Source of the DNA: Pseudomonadota bacterium
Lineage (GTDB): Bacteria > Pseudomonadota > Gammaproteobacteria > Xanthomonadales > Xanthomonadaceae
Direction: 5' to 3'
NCBI GenBank assembly: GCA_023390905.1
Contig: JAEWBY010000035.1
Coordinates: 1 to 60,711, forward strand
DNA length: 60,711 nucleotides
Under the pieces are notes generated by a model. The model saw nothing but the letters and a program-made list of their open reading frames with translations, was not told where the DNA came from and ran no database searches. The position numbers and the translations under genes were made by a program. Shown here one piece after another: positions 1 through 7,854 of the stretch (positions within the stretch are counted from its first letter, which is position 1; each line of letters begins with the position of its first letter).

Positions 1-1852
1 CGGGCACCGACGGCCCCGCTTCCTTGACGTTCTCGCCCTTGTCGTTGATCAGCGCACGAACGCGACCCCAGGAGGTGCCGGCAACGACGATGTCGCCGAC
101 GTGCAGTGTGCCGCGCTGGACGAGAAGGGTACCCACCGGACCACGTCCGCGCTCCAGCTTCGCCTCGATGACGAAGCCTTCACCGGAACGATCCGGGTTG
201 GCCTTCAGCTCCAGCAGCTCGGCCTGCAGCGAGATGCCCTCCAGCAGCTTGTCGAGATTCATGCGCTTCAGGGCCGAAACCTCGACCTCGAGCACGTCGC
301 CCGACATGCTTTCAACAACGATCTCGTGCTGTAGCAGTTCGGTGCGCACCCGGGTCGGGTCCGCATCGGGCTTGTCGATCTTGTTGATTGCAACAATGAT
401 CGGCACCCCGGCCGCCTTCGCGTGATTGATGGCCTCGACCGTCTGCGGCATGACGCCGTCATCGGCCGCAACCACCAGCACGACGATGTCGGTCACCTTG
501 GCGCCACGGGCGCGCATGGCCGTAAACGCCTCGTGGCCCGGCGTATCGATGAAGGTGACGACGTCGCCAACAGGCGTCGTTACCTGATACGCGCCGATGT
601 GCTGCGTGATGCCGCCCGCCTCCCCGCCGGCAACATTCGCCTGCCGGAGCGCGTCCAGCAGCGATGTCTTGCCGTGATCGACGTGGCCCATGATGGTGAC
701 CACCGGCGGACGCGCCACCTTGTCGCCCTGCTGCTCCTCGGTATGGGCCAGCAGTTCGCTTTCGGCATCATTGCTGTCAGCGCGCACGGCGCGATGTCCG
801 AGTTCCTCGGTCACCAGCACGGCGGTGTCGTGATCGATCGTCTGCGTGATGGTGGCCATGACGCCCATCTTGAACAGCGTCTTGACCACGTCGCCGCCCT
901 TGAGCGCGAGCTTCTGCGCCAGATCGGCCACGGTGATCGTCTCGCCGATGGCGACTTCGCGCACGACCGGCGCGGTCGGGCGCTCGAAACCATGCGCGCC
1001 ACCGCCGCCACCGCGGCTCTGTTCCATCGAACGGCGCGGCTTGGGCTTGCCGCGCGAGGTCGTGCGGCGCGCGCGTTCGGCGGCGGACAGATGCAACTGG
1101 CCGGCGAAGCGGCTGGCCGCGTCGTCGTCCTCGATGCCGCTGACCATCGCATGCGAACCGCGCGTCTTGTGCTTGGCGGCTGCCGCGTTGTTGCGATCGT
1201 CCACGCGCGGCGGATCCTTGCGCACCACCGGCTTGGCCACGTGATGGCCACCGGCCGGGCGTGCCGGACGCTCGCCCGCTTCCTCGCCACCGCCCAGGCT
1301 GGCGGCGGCCGCTTCGGCCTCGGCGCGCGCGGCGGCTTCGGCGGCGGCGCGTGCGGCTTCCTCTTCCCGGCGCTTGCGATCCAGTTCCTCGGCGCGACGG
1401 CGGTCGTCCTCGGCCAGGCGCTGCTGTTCCTCGAGGTTGCGCTGCTTGGATTCCTCCAGCTTGCGCAGGATCTCGGCGCGCTCGGGATCGGTCTCGGTCT
1501 GCGAGGTGGCGGCCATCCGCGGCGCATCGCCGTCGGTCGGCTTGACGTAGGTGCGCTTCTGCCGGACCTCGACATTGACCGTGGTCTTGGTGCGGCCGGC
1601 GGCCACCGTCACTTCCTGCACCTTGCGACGGGCCAGCGTGATCTTCTTGGGCGCAGCCGCATCCTCGCCCGCTTTTTCGGTCTTGCCGTGGGTACGGCGA
1701 AGGAAGCCGAGCAGCTTCATCTTCTCGGTGCTGGTCACGACCTGATCGGGACCGCTGAACTTCATGCCGGCTTCGGCGAGCTGTTCAAGCAGTTTCTCGA
1801 CCGGCGTATTGACCAGTTCGGCCAGCTTGCGGATGGTGGTTTGCTGCGACAT
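1..1852 (-). CDS. infB: Translation initiation factor IF-2 (5' part of gene; C-terminus outside window)
   Basis: GTPase that brings initiator fMet-tRNA to the 30S subunit. The frame is open from the ATG at 1850-1852 to the window edge, about 617 codons. Visible in order: an N-terminal IF2 domain (MSQQTTIRKLAELV), a long charged Ala/Glu/Arg-rich linker, a second IF2_N-type segment (ITVADLAQKLALKGGDVV), then the G domain with G1 GHVDHGKT, G3 DTPGHEA and G4 NKID, and the start of domain II. The end is cut by the window, not by mutation. It follows nusA in the conserved rimP-nusA-infB order. The long linker is usual for this group. Confidence 0.97.
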   Translation of the reverse strand, partial: MSQQTTIRKLAELVNTPVEKLLEQLAEAGMKFSGPDQVVTSTEKMKLLGFLRRTHGKTEKAGEDAAAPKKITLARRKVQEVTVAAGRTKTTVNVEVRQKRTYVKPTDGDAPRMAATSQTETDPERAEILRKLEESKQRNLEEQQRLAEDDRRRAEELDRKRREEEAARAAAEAAARAEAEAAAASLGGGEEAGERPARPAGGHHVAKPVVRKDPPRVDDRNNAAAAKHKTRGSHAMVSGIEDDDAASRFAGQLHLSAAERARRTTSRGKPKPRRSMEQSRGGGGGAHGFERPTAPVVREVAIGETITVADLAQKLALKGGDVVKTLFKMGVMATITQTIDHDTAVLVTEELGHRAVRADSNDAESELLAHTEEQQGDKVARPPVVTIMGHVDHGKTSLLDALRQANVAGGEAGGITQHIGAYQVTTPVGDVVTFIDTPGHEAFTAMRARGAKVTDIVVLVVAADDGVMPQTVEAINHAKAAGVPIIVAINKIDKPDADPTRVRTELLQHEIVVESMSGDVLEVEVSALKRMNLDKLLEGISLQAELLELKANPDRSGEGFVIEAKLERGRGPVGTLLVQRGTLHVGDIVVAGTSWGRVRALINDKGENVKEAGPSVP

Positions 1853-1962
1853 TCGGATCCTAGTTTTTGTAGTACACCCCTCTGCCTGCTGCGAAGGGGT
1901 GCCCCGTTTCAAGGGTTGGGATTCTAAGCCCTGCCAAAGCCAGGGCGGTGTTCATCGCCGGA
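1853..1962 (-). promoter_or_regulatory. nusA-infB spacer with two hairpins
   Basis: This 110-nt spacer on the transcribed minus strand can form a GCCCTG/CAGGGC stem (1928-1933 with 1941-1946) and a second stem with CACCCCT/AGGGGTG-type arms further downstream (about 1875-1905). Neither is followed by a clear T-run. They look like mRNA-processing or attenuating hairpins, not a full terminator. No ORF or obvious promoter is visible. Confidence 0.4.
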
Positions 1963-3474
1963 TCATTCGCCGCGCTCCAGGCGGGCGATCTCCTCGGCGC
2001 GGGCGGCCAGGATCAGCGCCGCGGCGCGACCCTCGTCCAGCCCGTCGATGCCAAACTCGACCACCTCGTCGGCGGCCAGGTCCGACAGATCCTCGCTGGT
2101 GCGCACACCATGCGAAGCCAGCGCGTACGCGGTTTCCTCGTCCATGCCTTCCAGCGCCAGCAGGTCCTCGGCGGGCTGGTTTTCCTCCAGGCCCTCTTCC
2201 TCGGCCAGCGCTTCGTTGAGCAGCGCGTCGCGGGCGCGGGCGCGCAGTTCTTCCACGATGTCCTCGTCGAAGCCTTCCACCGCGAGCAGTTCGCCCACCG
2301 GCACGTACGCGATTTCCTCGACCGTGCTGAAGCCTTCGCTGACCAGGATGGCGGCGATTTCCTCGTCCACTTCCAGCTTATCCATGAACAGCTGGCGGGC
2401 GACGGCCTGCTCGGCCTCGGACTTGGCCGCGACCTGATCCTGGGTCATCACGTTGAGCTGCCAGCCGGTCAGGCGGCTCGCCAGGCGCACGTTCTGGCCG
2501 CCCTTGCCGATGGCCTGCGCCAGCCGGTCCTCGGCCACGGCCAGATCCATCGAGTGCTTTTCTTCATCGACGATGATCGACTGCACTTCCGCCGGCGCCA
2601 TCGCGTTGATGACGAAGGTGGCCGGATTGTCGTTCCACAGCACGATGTCCACGCGCTCGCCGTTGAGCTCGTTGGAGACCGCCTGCACGCGCGAACCGCG
2701 CATGCCGATGCAGGCGCCGATGGGATCGGTGCGGCTGTCGTGCGCCAGCACGGCGATCTTGGCGCGGTCGCCCGGATCACGCGCGCAAGCCTTGATTTCG
2801 ACCAGGCCCTGGCCGACTTCCGGCACTTCGAGCTTGAACAGTTCGATCATGAACTCCGGCGCGGCGCGGCTGATGAACAGCTGCGGGCCACGCGGCTCGG
2901 AACGCACGTCGAACAGATAACCGCGCACGCGATCACCGGCGCGCAGCACGTCACGCGGGATGCCCTTGTCCTTCGGGATGAAGGCTTCGGCATTGCCGCC
3001 GAGATCGACATAGATATTGCCGCGCTCGGCACGCTTGACCACGCCGGTGACGAGTTCGCCGACGCGATCCTTCCATGCATCGACCACCTGCTGGCGCTCG
3101 GCCTCGCGCACGCGCTGCACGATCACCTGCTTGGCGGCCTGCGCGGCGATGCGGCCGAAATCCGGGTTTTCGATCTGCTCTTCGATCCAGTCGCCCACTT
3201 CCACGCCGTCGGCTTCATCGACCGCGTCCATCAGGCGCAACTGGCGGTCGGGCGATTCCATCACCACGTCGTCGGCGACCACTTCCCAGCGGCGGAAGGT
3301 TTCATAGCTGCCGTCGCGATGATCGATGGAGACCCGGACCGAGACGTCCTGATCCAGATAACGCTTCTTGGCCGCGGACGCCAGCGCCGCTTCGATTGCA
3401 TCGAAGATCACCTCGCGCGGCACGCCCTTTTCGTTGGCGACCGCGTCCACCACCAGCAAAAGTTCCTTACTCAT
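1963..3474 (-). CDS. nusA: Transcription termination/antitermination factor NusA
   Basis: RNA polymerase-associated elongation, termination and antitermination factor. The 503-residue protein has the NusA N-terminal domain (MSKELLLVVDAVANEKGV), an S1 domain (about 135-200, GVVKRAERGNIYVDLGG), tandem KH domains with the conserved IGACIGMRGSRVQ and IGKGGQNVRLA motifs, and two acidic C-terminal repeats (EVDEEIAAILVSEGFSTVEEIAY and a second copy near 430-490). Length and order match gammaproteobacterial NusA. It lies 3 nt after rimP and upstream of infB. With the prophage present, its former upstream neighbour metY is about 43 kb away. Confidence 0.98.
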   Translation of the reverse strand: MSKELLLVVDAVANEKGVPREVIFDAIEAALASAAKKRYLDQDVSVRVSIDHRDGSYETFRRWEVVADDVVMESPDRQLRLMDAVDEADGVEVGDWIEEQIENPDFGRIAAQAAKQVIVQRVREAERQQVVDAWKDRVGELVTGVVKRAERGNIYVDLGGNAEAFIPKDKGIPRDVLRAGDRVRGYLFDVRSEPRGPQLFISRAAPEFMIELFKLEVPEVGQGLVEIKACARDPGDRAKIAVLAHDSRTDPIGACIGMRGSRVQAVSNELNGERVDIVLWNDNPATFVINAMAPAEVQSIIVDEEKHSMDLAVAEDRLAQAIGKGGQNVRLASRLTGWQLNVMTQDQVAAKSEAEQAVARQLFMDKLEVDEEIAAILVSEGFSTVEEIAYVPVGELLAVEGFDEDIVEELRARARDALLNEALAEEEGLEENQPAEDLLALEGMDEETAYALASHGVRTSEDLSDLAADEVVEFGIDGLDEGRAAALILAARAEEIARLERGE

Positions 3475-3477
3475 CGT

Positions 3478-4098
3478 TTACTCCGCGCGCGGCTTGCGGG
3501 CCGCCGGCTTGTTGGGTTGCTTGCCTGTCTTGTCCGGCGCGGACGGCTTGCCCGCGCCACTCTGCTTGGAACCGGCCTTGCGGCCGCCTCCGGATCTGGG
3601 TTTTTCCGGGGCCAGGCCGAGCGCGGCCCAGTCCGGAATCAAACGCGCCTTGTCGATGTTGTCGAAGGCCACCGGCATTTCCACGCCGTCCACGACGAAC
3701 ACGATCTGCTCGCCGTCCACGCGCGCGATCACGCCCTGCAGGCGGCGCCGGCCATCCTGCGGCAGGCGCAGCACCACTTTCGCCGACTCGCCCTGGTGAC
3801 GCACGTAATGGGCCAGGGTGAACAGCGGCCGATCCACGCCCGGCGAGGACACTTCCAGCGTGTAGTTGCCCGAGATCGGATCCTCGACGTCGAGCTGCGC
3901 GGAAACCTCGCGGCTGACCGCTTCGCAATCCTCGATGTTGACCGAACGTCCGGATTGCCCGGCGTCCTGCACGTCGATGTACAGACGCAGCGTCGCGCCG
4001 CCCGGCGCGGTCAGGTATTCGATGCCCAGCAGCTCAAGCCCGAGCGCCTGGACGGTCGGCGCCAGGAGTTCTGAAATTTGAGTGGCCTTGTCGCTCAC
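3478..4098 (-). CDS. rimP: Ribosome maturation factor RimP
   Basis: Assists 30S subunit maturation. The 206-residue product has the RimP N-terminal alpha/beta domain (ELLGIEYL, LRLYIDV, SVNIEDCEAVSREVSAQLD, YTLEVSSPGVDRPL) and the C-terminal SH3-like domain (VVLRLPQDGRRRLQGVIARVDGEQIVFVVDG). The last 45 residues form a Lys/Ala/Gly-rich basic tail longer than in E. coli RimP. The start is GTG at 4096-4098, preceded on the minus strand by a strong AGGTGAAGG ribosome binding site. It is the first gene of rimP-nusA-infB. Confidence 0.96.
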   Translation of the reverse strand: MSDKATQISELLAPTVQALGLELLGIEYLTAPGGATLRLYIDVQDAGQSGRSVNIEDCEAVSREVSAQLDVEDPISGNYTLEVSSPGVDRPLFTLAHYVRHQGESAKVVLRLPQDGRRRLQGVIARVDGEQIVFVVDGVEMPVAFDNIDKARLIPDWAALGLAPEKPRSGGGRKAGSKQSGAGKPSAPDKTGKQPNKPAARKPRAE

Positions 4099-4130
4099 GG
4101 AATGCCTTCACCTGGAACGGAATGCGGATG

Positions 4131-4164
4131 ACGAAAACAACAAGGGGCCCGATGGGCCCCTTGT
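4131..4164 (-). terminator. Rho-independent terminator, originally between metY and rimP
   Basis: On the minus strand a perfect 11-bp stem (ACAAGGGGCCC with GGGCCCCTTGT, arms 4154-4164 and 4140-4150) with a 3-nt ATC loop is followed by TGTTTTC. It sits about 40 nt before the rimP start. Before integration it would have lain just downstream of the metY tRNA gene, so it probably ended or attenuated metY transcripts before rimP. Confidence 0.75.
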
Positions 4165-4265
4165 CCGATAACGCTGGATTCCGGTGTAAAAGCGGGAACA
4201 TGCGCTTTCACGTGCCCGAGCTCTGGACATGGAAGCCTTCAGAAGACTTCCCCGACCTTGAAGCT

Positions 4266-4284
4266 TGGTAGCGGGGGCAGGATT
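4266..4284. repeat. attL: left copy of the 19-bp attachment core
   Basis: The core tggtagcgggggcaggatt is identical to 47131-47149, the 3' end of the initiator tRNA including CCA. Sequences diverge at once on both sides (t versus g before, c versus t after). To the left lies host rimP leader. To the right lies phage DNA. Confidence 0.9.
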
Positions 4285-4572
4285 CGGGCGATATCTGCGG
4301 CAGAACGTCCGAATCAAGCTCGCTTAGCCGCTTATGGTAGGGGCAAGCCCTGCTCGAAGCAAGTGGTACAGCCCATCCACGGCCCTTTTGCATCGCCGAT
4401 GAGCCGCGGCCCCCGTGAATTATTAACAGGGAGGTCAGGGTGCGAGCCGTGCCCACTTCCGGTCCGAGTCGGCGCGGACTCACCCGAATCTTAGTACGAT
4501 TGGTATCGAAGGAACTCACCGCCAGCCAACTGATTGGGGAAGGCTTGGAATGAGCGCAGTGCTAGGAGCTAT
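4285..4572. other. Phage DNA between attL and the first gene; no gene recognised
   Basis: About 290 nt without a convincing gene. Short frames here lack ribosome binding sites and resemble nothing known. In the circular phage the first 43 nt (4285-4327) would be read as the 3' end of the integrase gene, ending at the TAG at 4325-4327. The remainder should hold the right arm of attP. I see no strong promoter. Confidence 0.5.
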
Positions 4573-5100
4573 ATGCGACCACCCGTTCGAGCACTCTCGT
4601 TGGTCCTTTTGCTGGCCTCGGCGGCATCCGCTTCGGCCGGGACTGTCTTTCGCTGCTCGATGCCTGATGGCTCGGTGCGTTACGCGGCAAAGGCTCTTCC
4701 CGGCGTCGAGTGCGCTGCCGTTTCCGGGTACGAAAGCGAGGAAGGAAGCGTCCCGCATCCGCGCTGGGACTTCTTGCTTGGCTCCCCGCAAGCGGACACG
4801 TATCTCCAGCTTGCATCCATGAAGCGGCAAGGCGATAGCGTCTCGCTGTGGGTGTTGGACAGCTACAAGGCAGCTCAGACCGTCCAGGTGGCCAAGGGGC
4901 CTTATCTCTCAGCTATCCGTCGGCTGACCATCCAGTGCAGCACCCACGAAGTCACGTATCACAAGATCACCTATACGGCTCAGCCCTTTGGCCTCGGTGA
5001 TTACGTAGGGGAATGGCGTCCTCTCGGCGTGTATCGAGACTTCGCGACGCCCGGTTCCGTTGACGACTCGATTGCCACCTATGTCTGCAAAGCAAGCTGA
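4573..5100 (+). CDS. Secreted surface-adhesin E-like protein
   Basis: A 175-residue protein with a clear signal peptide (MRPPVRALSLVLLLASAASASAG). After it comes a short Cys-containing segment resembling DUF4124 (TVFRCSMPDGSVRY), then a domain like the adhesin-E family (PF16747 type): VSLWVLDSYKAAQ, an RRLTIQCSTHEV strand and a terminal YVCKAS. Four Cys could form disulfides in the periplasm. I chose the ATG at 4573 because the upstream in-frame ATG lacks a signal sequence and good spacing. It starts a plus-strand set of three overlapping or adjacent genes of visibly lower GC than the rest of the phage, as expected for a transferred lysogenic-conversion gene. The family assignment is from recall. 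Confidence 0.65.
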   Translation: MRPPVRALSLVLLLASAASASAGTVFRCSMPDGSVRYAAKALPGVECAAVSGYESEEGSVPHPRWDFLLGSPQADTYLQLASMKRQGDSVSLWVLDSYKAAQTVQVAKGPYLSAIRRLTIQCSTHEVTYHKITYTAQPFGLGDYVGEWRPLGVYRDFATPGSVDDSIATYVCKAS

Positions 5101-5695
5101 CCAATCCTCGCGGCTGAAGCGTGCCGCCGAACATCCGATCCTTAGTGGCCTGATCGTCGCGGCTGTCGGGGCTGTCGCCGGCTCGATTTGGGCGACCGTC
5201 AAAGGCGTTTGGCCGGCAGTGCTTTCGGCCATCTGGTCGTGGATCACTGCGGCATGGCTCTGGCTTGGAAGCACGACAGCGCTCTGGAACTGGCTACTGA
5301 TCTTGCTCACCGTAGTGAGTCTGGGAGCGATGGGCGTATTCGTTGTCGCTGTTTGGCAGAACCGAAACTCACCGACTCAGTTGACACAGCAGGACTATAG
5401 AAGCGACTCCTTCGAGGGTCTTCGCTGGTTCTGGACTTACGATTACTTCGGCAATGTATCTGGCATCTATGCCTGCTGCCCGGATTGTCTCCTGCAGCTG
5501 GAGCCTAAGTACGACGCGCGCAGGTATGGCTCTGACCACATCAGATACGCTTGTGAGCACTGCAAAGTGACGAAGGCTGCCTTTGACGAGCATCACAACA
5601 AGCTAGAGAGCCGCATCGAACGGTTCATTCACAAGAAGCTGCGGACGGGAGAGTGGCGGAACGTTCTGAAGGTTCAACCAGCAGGGGGGACCTAA
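5081..5695 (+). CDS. Membrane protein with C-terminal zinc-ribbon-like Cys pairs
   Basis: Function unknown. About 204 residues from the ATG at 5081, overlapping the end of the previous gene by 20 nt. The N-terminal half has hydrophobic segments (about 22-42, a Trp-rich stretch 48-65, and 73-95). The C-terminal half is soluble, with CCPDC and CEHC pairs about 30 residues apart that could bind one zinc, followed by a Lys-rich helix. The motif order FEGLRWFWTYDYFG before CCPDC recalls a domain seen in other bacterial membrane proteins of unknown role. Coupling to both neighbours suggests a joint function at the membrane. Confidence 0.6.
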   Translation: MSAKQADQSSRLKRAAEHPILSGLIVAAVGAVAGSIWATVKGVWPAVLSAIWSWITAAWLWLGSTTALWNWLLILLTVVSLGAMGVFVVAVWQNRNSPTQLTQQDYRSDSFEGLRWFWTYDYFGNVSGIYACCPDCLLQLEPKYDARRYGSDHIRYACEHCKVTKAAFDEHHNKLESRIERFIHKKLRTGEWRNVLKVQPAGGT

Positions 5696-5696
5696 C

Positions 5697-6407
5697 ATGG
5701 ACCCGATCTATGAGTTGTTAGGCAAGATTGTCGCGTATGGCGGCGGAGCAGTAGGAATTGCCTATGCCGCGTTTGTCTTCTTCGGCAAGAAGTGGCTGGA
5801 CTCAAAATTCGATGAACGCTTGGCCTCCTTCCGACACGAGCAAAGCAAGGAACTCGAGCAGCTTCGGTTCCGCATCAACGCCCAGTTCAACCGCGTGTCA
5901 AAGATCCACGAAAAAGAAATTGAAGTCCTGCCGCATGCATGGACCAAGATGATGGCTGCGCTCGGAGCCGTCCGCTTCTTTGCGTCTCCCATGCGGGGGT
6001 ACCAAGACCTAGACAGGCTCACACCGGCGCAGTTCGAGGCATTCCTTGACGGATCAACCCTGGCTGACTGGGAAAAGGCCGAGATTCGAGACGCACCGAG
6101 CAAGCTCAAGTACTACCAAGACCGACTCTTCTACCATGATCTGCGCGATGCACAAAAGGCCTTCTCTGAGTTTCATGGCTACATCACGACGAACAGCATC
6201 TTTCTCAGTCAAGACATCAAGACGAAGTTCTTGAAGATCGACGATGAGCTTTGGAGCGCCATCGTCCAGACAGAGACAGGGCACGAAGCTCGCGACTTCA
6301 AAATGAAGAACAGCTCTTTCAGTAAGCTTCGCAAGGACGTTGAGCTGATCAAAGACGAGCTAGAGGCCTTGGTCCAGAAGCGGCTCCAACTGGACCAAGC
6401 CGAGTGA
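5697..6407 (+). CDS. N-terminally anchored coiled-coil protein of unknown function
   Basis: 236 residues. One TM segment lies near the N-terminus (about 14-30, GGGAVGIAYAAFVFFGKK). A long amphipathic region follows (KWLDSKFDERLASFRHEQSK) with heptad-like Leu/Phe spacing, then a helical body and a second coiled coil at the C-terminus (FSKLRKDVELIKDELEALV). The layout of TM helix, then coiled coil carrying a KIHEKEIEVLP-type motif, recurs in many bacteria, often in accessory regions, but I know no function. It begins 2 nt after the zinc-ribbon gene with its own AGGGGG-type ribosome binding site. Confidence 0.6.
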   Translation: MDPIYELLGKIVAYGGGAVGIAYAAFVFFGKKWLDSKFDERLASFRHEQSKELEQLRFRINAQFNRVSKIHEKEIEVLPHAWTKMMAALGAVRFFASPMRGYQDLDRLTPAQFEAFLDGSTLADWEKAEIRDAPSKLKYYQDRLFYHDLRDAQKAFSEFHGYITTNSIFLSQDIKTKFLKIDDELWSAIVQTETGHEARDFKMKNSSFSKLRKDVELIKDELEALVQKRLQLDQAE

Positions 6408-6524
6408 GCCCGCTCCCTACCGGCACGGAGAACTACCCGCCCGGATGGGAGATCTTCGAGCATTACTTGCCGCACGTTGGCGCGAGGAGCTTCGACTTCG
6501 TGACCAATGCTGGCGAGGTAATCC

Positions 6525-6720
6525 TTGTGATTCAGGACGCAGTCGCGATATTCCTTCGGCGCCCCGCGCTGCGGCCATCCCCGTCTCGACCGTGCGGCGT
6601 AGGTCGTGGATCGTGAATGTCTCGACCCCGACGCGGCCCAGCCGTTCGCAGATGTCGTTTGCTCCCGCGGCGGCCTTCCATCGGCCGTCCCTGCCCCAGC
6701 GCCGAGGGCAGCAACGTACT
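6525..6720 (-). pseudogene. Remnant of a tyrosine integrase, frameshifted over three frames
   Basis: Reading the minus strand gives three consecutive blocks that together match the C-terminal catalytic region of a phage tyrosine recombinase, each in a different frame: LPSALGQGRPMEGRRG (about 6713-6665), then ICERLG...FTIHDLRRTVETGMAA (about 6660-6570) with the HxxR box, then GAPKEYRDCVLNHK (about 6567-6525) with the catalytic LNH. At least two frameshifts separate them. No N-terminal part is visible. It lies about 2.3 kb from attL, where tRNA-targeting tyrosine integrases often sit. It is probably a relic of an earlier integration module. Confidence 0.75.
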
Positions 6721-6919
6721 ACACCCCAGATAGGTTCAGTGCCCGCGCGGCTTCCGCCGCCGCCGCCTGATCGAGCCACGTGTCTATCGACTCACCGTCA
6801 CTGGACAGCGCATGACCGTCGCGCTCGAGCACGAACCCGATGGGCATCCCATCCGATGTAAACCTCTTCACAACGGACCAGGGCGCACCTGACCCGCCGG
6901 CTACCTCCCGCTGAGCCAT
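6719..6919 (-). CDS. Small hypothetical protein
   Basis: 66 residues starting at the ATG at 6917-6919, overlapping the end of the DUF3606 gene by 19 nt. The sequence (SVVKRFTSDGMPIGFVLERDGHALSSDGESIDTWLDQ) has no recognised domain and no TM segment. Its translation ends where the integrase remnant begins. I infer a real gene from its overlap and shared strand with the two upstream small genes. Confidence 0.45.
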   Translation of the reverse strand: MAQREVAGGSGAPWSVVKRFTSDGMPIGFVLERDGHALSSDGESIDTWLDQAAAAEAARALNLSGV

Positions 6920-7080
6920 TTCTCCACCGCGTCGACAGAGCTGCCTGCGGCCTCAACTGCTTGACGCAAGCGATCCTCGGAAACCCCAAAACGCTTGGTC
7001 CAATATTTGACCTCGTGCTCCTCGCCCAAGGCAATTCGACTGCGGTCCGGTTCGCCGCGGTTCTTCAGATCGTCAGACAT
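6901..7080 (-). CDS. DUF3606 domain protein
   Basis: 59 residues from the ATG at 7078-7080. It matches the typical DUF3606 layout: MSDDLKNRGEPDRSRI, then HEVKYWTKRFGVSEDRLRQAV and a short C-terminal helix VDAVEKWLSGR. The family is small, cytoplasmic and of unknown function, common on proteobacterial chromosomes and mobile elements. It lies 4 nt after the upstream 132-residue gene and overlaps the next gene, so the three minus-strand genes are probably one transcript. Confidence 0.75.
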   Translation of the reverse strand: MSDDLKNRGEPDRSRIALGEEHEVKYWTKRFGVSEDRLRQAVEAAGSSVDAVEKWLSGR

Positions 7081-7084
7081 TTGC

Positions 7085-7483
7085 TTACTCCTGAACGTTG
7101 CGCTCCGAGTGTCGAGGACGCCGGGTCGAAGGATCGTGAAGCGAGGGCGCCTTCTTCCGTGGGACGAAGTCATCCTTCTTCGGGTCGGATGCGATCTCGC
7201 GACGAAGCCTTTCGATGTGCACCCGCGCCCAACGTTCGAGCATCTTCTTTCCAAACCGAACTGAAGGAACGTGCGCAGTGGGGTTGAGATAGCTGATCTC
7301 CCTGTGTCGATTCACACAGGTTACCCACGTTCCGTCCGTACGCTCCAGGAGGCTCGCCACGGGGTGATCATCGACGTAGAGCCAGTGCTGGTTGAAGCGC
7401 GCTGTGTAGAGCCAGGTGCAGCCTGGCAGGCCCTTGCACGGCTTCAGCTCCCGCCCTCCCCCGCAGTAATCAACGATCCCCAT
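7085..7483 (-). CDS. Hypothetical protein
   Basis: 132 residues, unrecognised. The N-terminal part has three Cys (YCGGG, PCKG, GCTWLY) and aromatic strands (HWLYVDDHPVASLLERTDGTWVTCVNRH). The C-terminal third is basic (RRREIASDPKKDDFVPRKK). The ATG at 7481-7483 is preceded by AAGGTGGA on the minus strand, a good ribosome binding site, so this is the likely first gene of the minus-strand trio. Confidence 0.55.
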   Translation of the reverse strand: MGIVDYCGGGRELKPCKGLPGCTWLYTARFNQHWLYVDDHPVASLLERTDGTWVTCVNRHREISYLNPTAHVPSVRFGKKMLERWARVHIERLRREIASDPKKDDFVPRKKAPSLHDPSTRRPRHSERNVQE

Positions 7484-7587
7484 GACGGTCCACCTTCAGG
7501 CGCCAAGGATCGCGCTCGCCGCCCGGGCAGGCAACGGTGAAAAGATGAACACGAGAGCCCGGATCCGGGCGGCGTATAGTTCGGCCC

Positions 7588-7854
7588 ATGAGCCAAGATG
7601 AACAAACCGACGTCTCACCGGCCGCGCCGCGGCGCGCGCCCTCGCGGACCGAACTGTCCGCGCAACTGGACGAGCTGGATGCCATGATTCCGCGCCTGCG
7701 CGAGGAATACGACTGCCACGGTGACCTGATGGAGTGCTTCGCCGCGCACGCCGATCCCATTCTGGATGCGGCCGCGCCGGATGACTGCGACTTCGTGCAC
7801 GAGCGCATCGATCGCATCCTGGCCTCGCATCGGCTGGGAGCCGGGGACGCCTGA
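7588..7854 (+). CDS. Hypothetical protein, first gene of the SRAP operon
   Basis: 88 residues, acidic and mostly helical (TELSAQLDELDAMIPRLREEY, DFVHERIDRILASHR). No recognised domain. Its stop overlaps the start of the SRAP gene as TGATG, so the two are translationally coupled. A GTATAG -10-like hexamer lies about 15 nt upstream of the ATG, without a clear -35. Confidence 0.55.
   Translation: MSQDEQTDVSPAAPRRAPSRTELSAQLDELDAMIPRLREEYDCHGDLMECFAAHADPILDAAAPDDCDFVHERIDRILASHRLGAGDA

Noticed and set aside
422..1927. 501-codon plus-strand frame over infB
   Set aside because: Shadow of infB in high-GC DNA. The sequence is Gly/Arg/His/Leu-rich and matches nothing, while the minus strand encodes IF-2 with all its motifs.
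1948..4074. 708-codon plus-strand frame over nusA/rimP
   Set aside because: Antisense shadow of two well-identified genes. It has no credible start and no domain.
6404..6616. GTG-started 70-codon frame after the coiled-coil gene (GTGA overlap)
   Set aside because: Its overlap looks gene-like and the first 45 codons could be real. But the second half reads antisense to the integrase remnant and turns Pro/Arg-rich, so I keep it only as a possible truncated gene.
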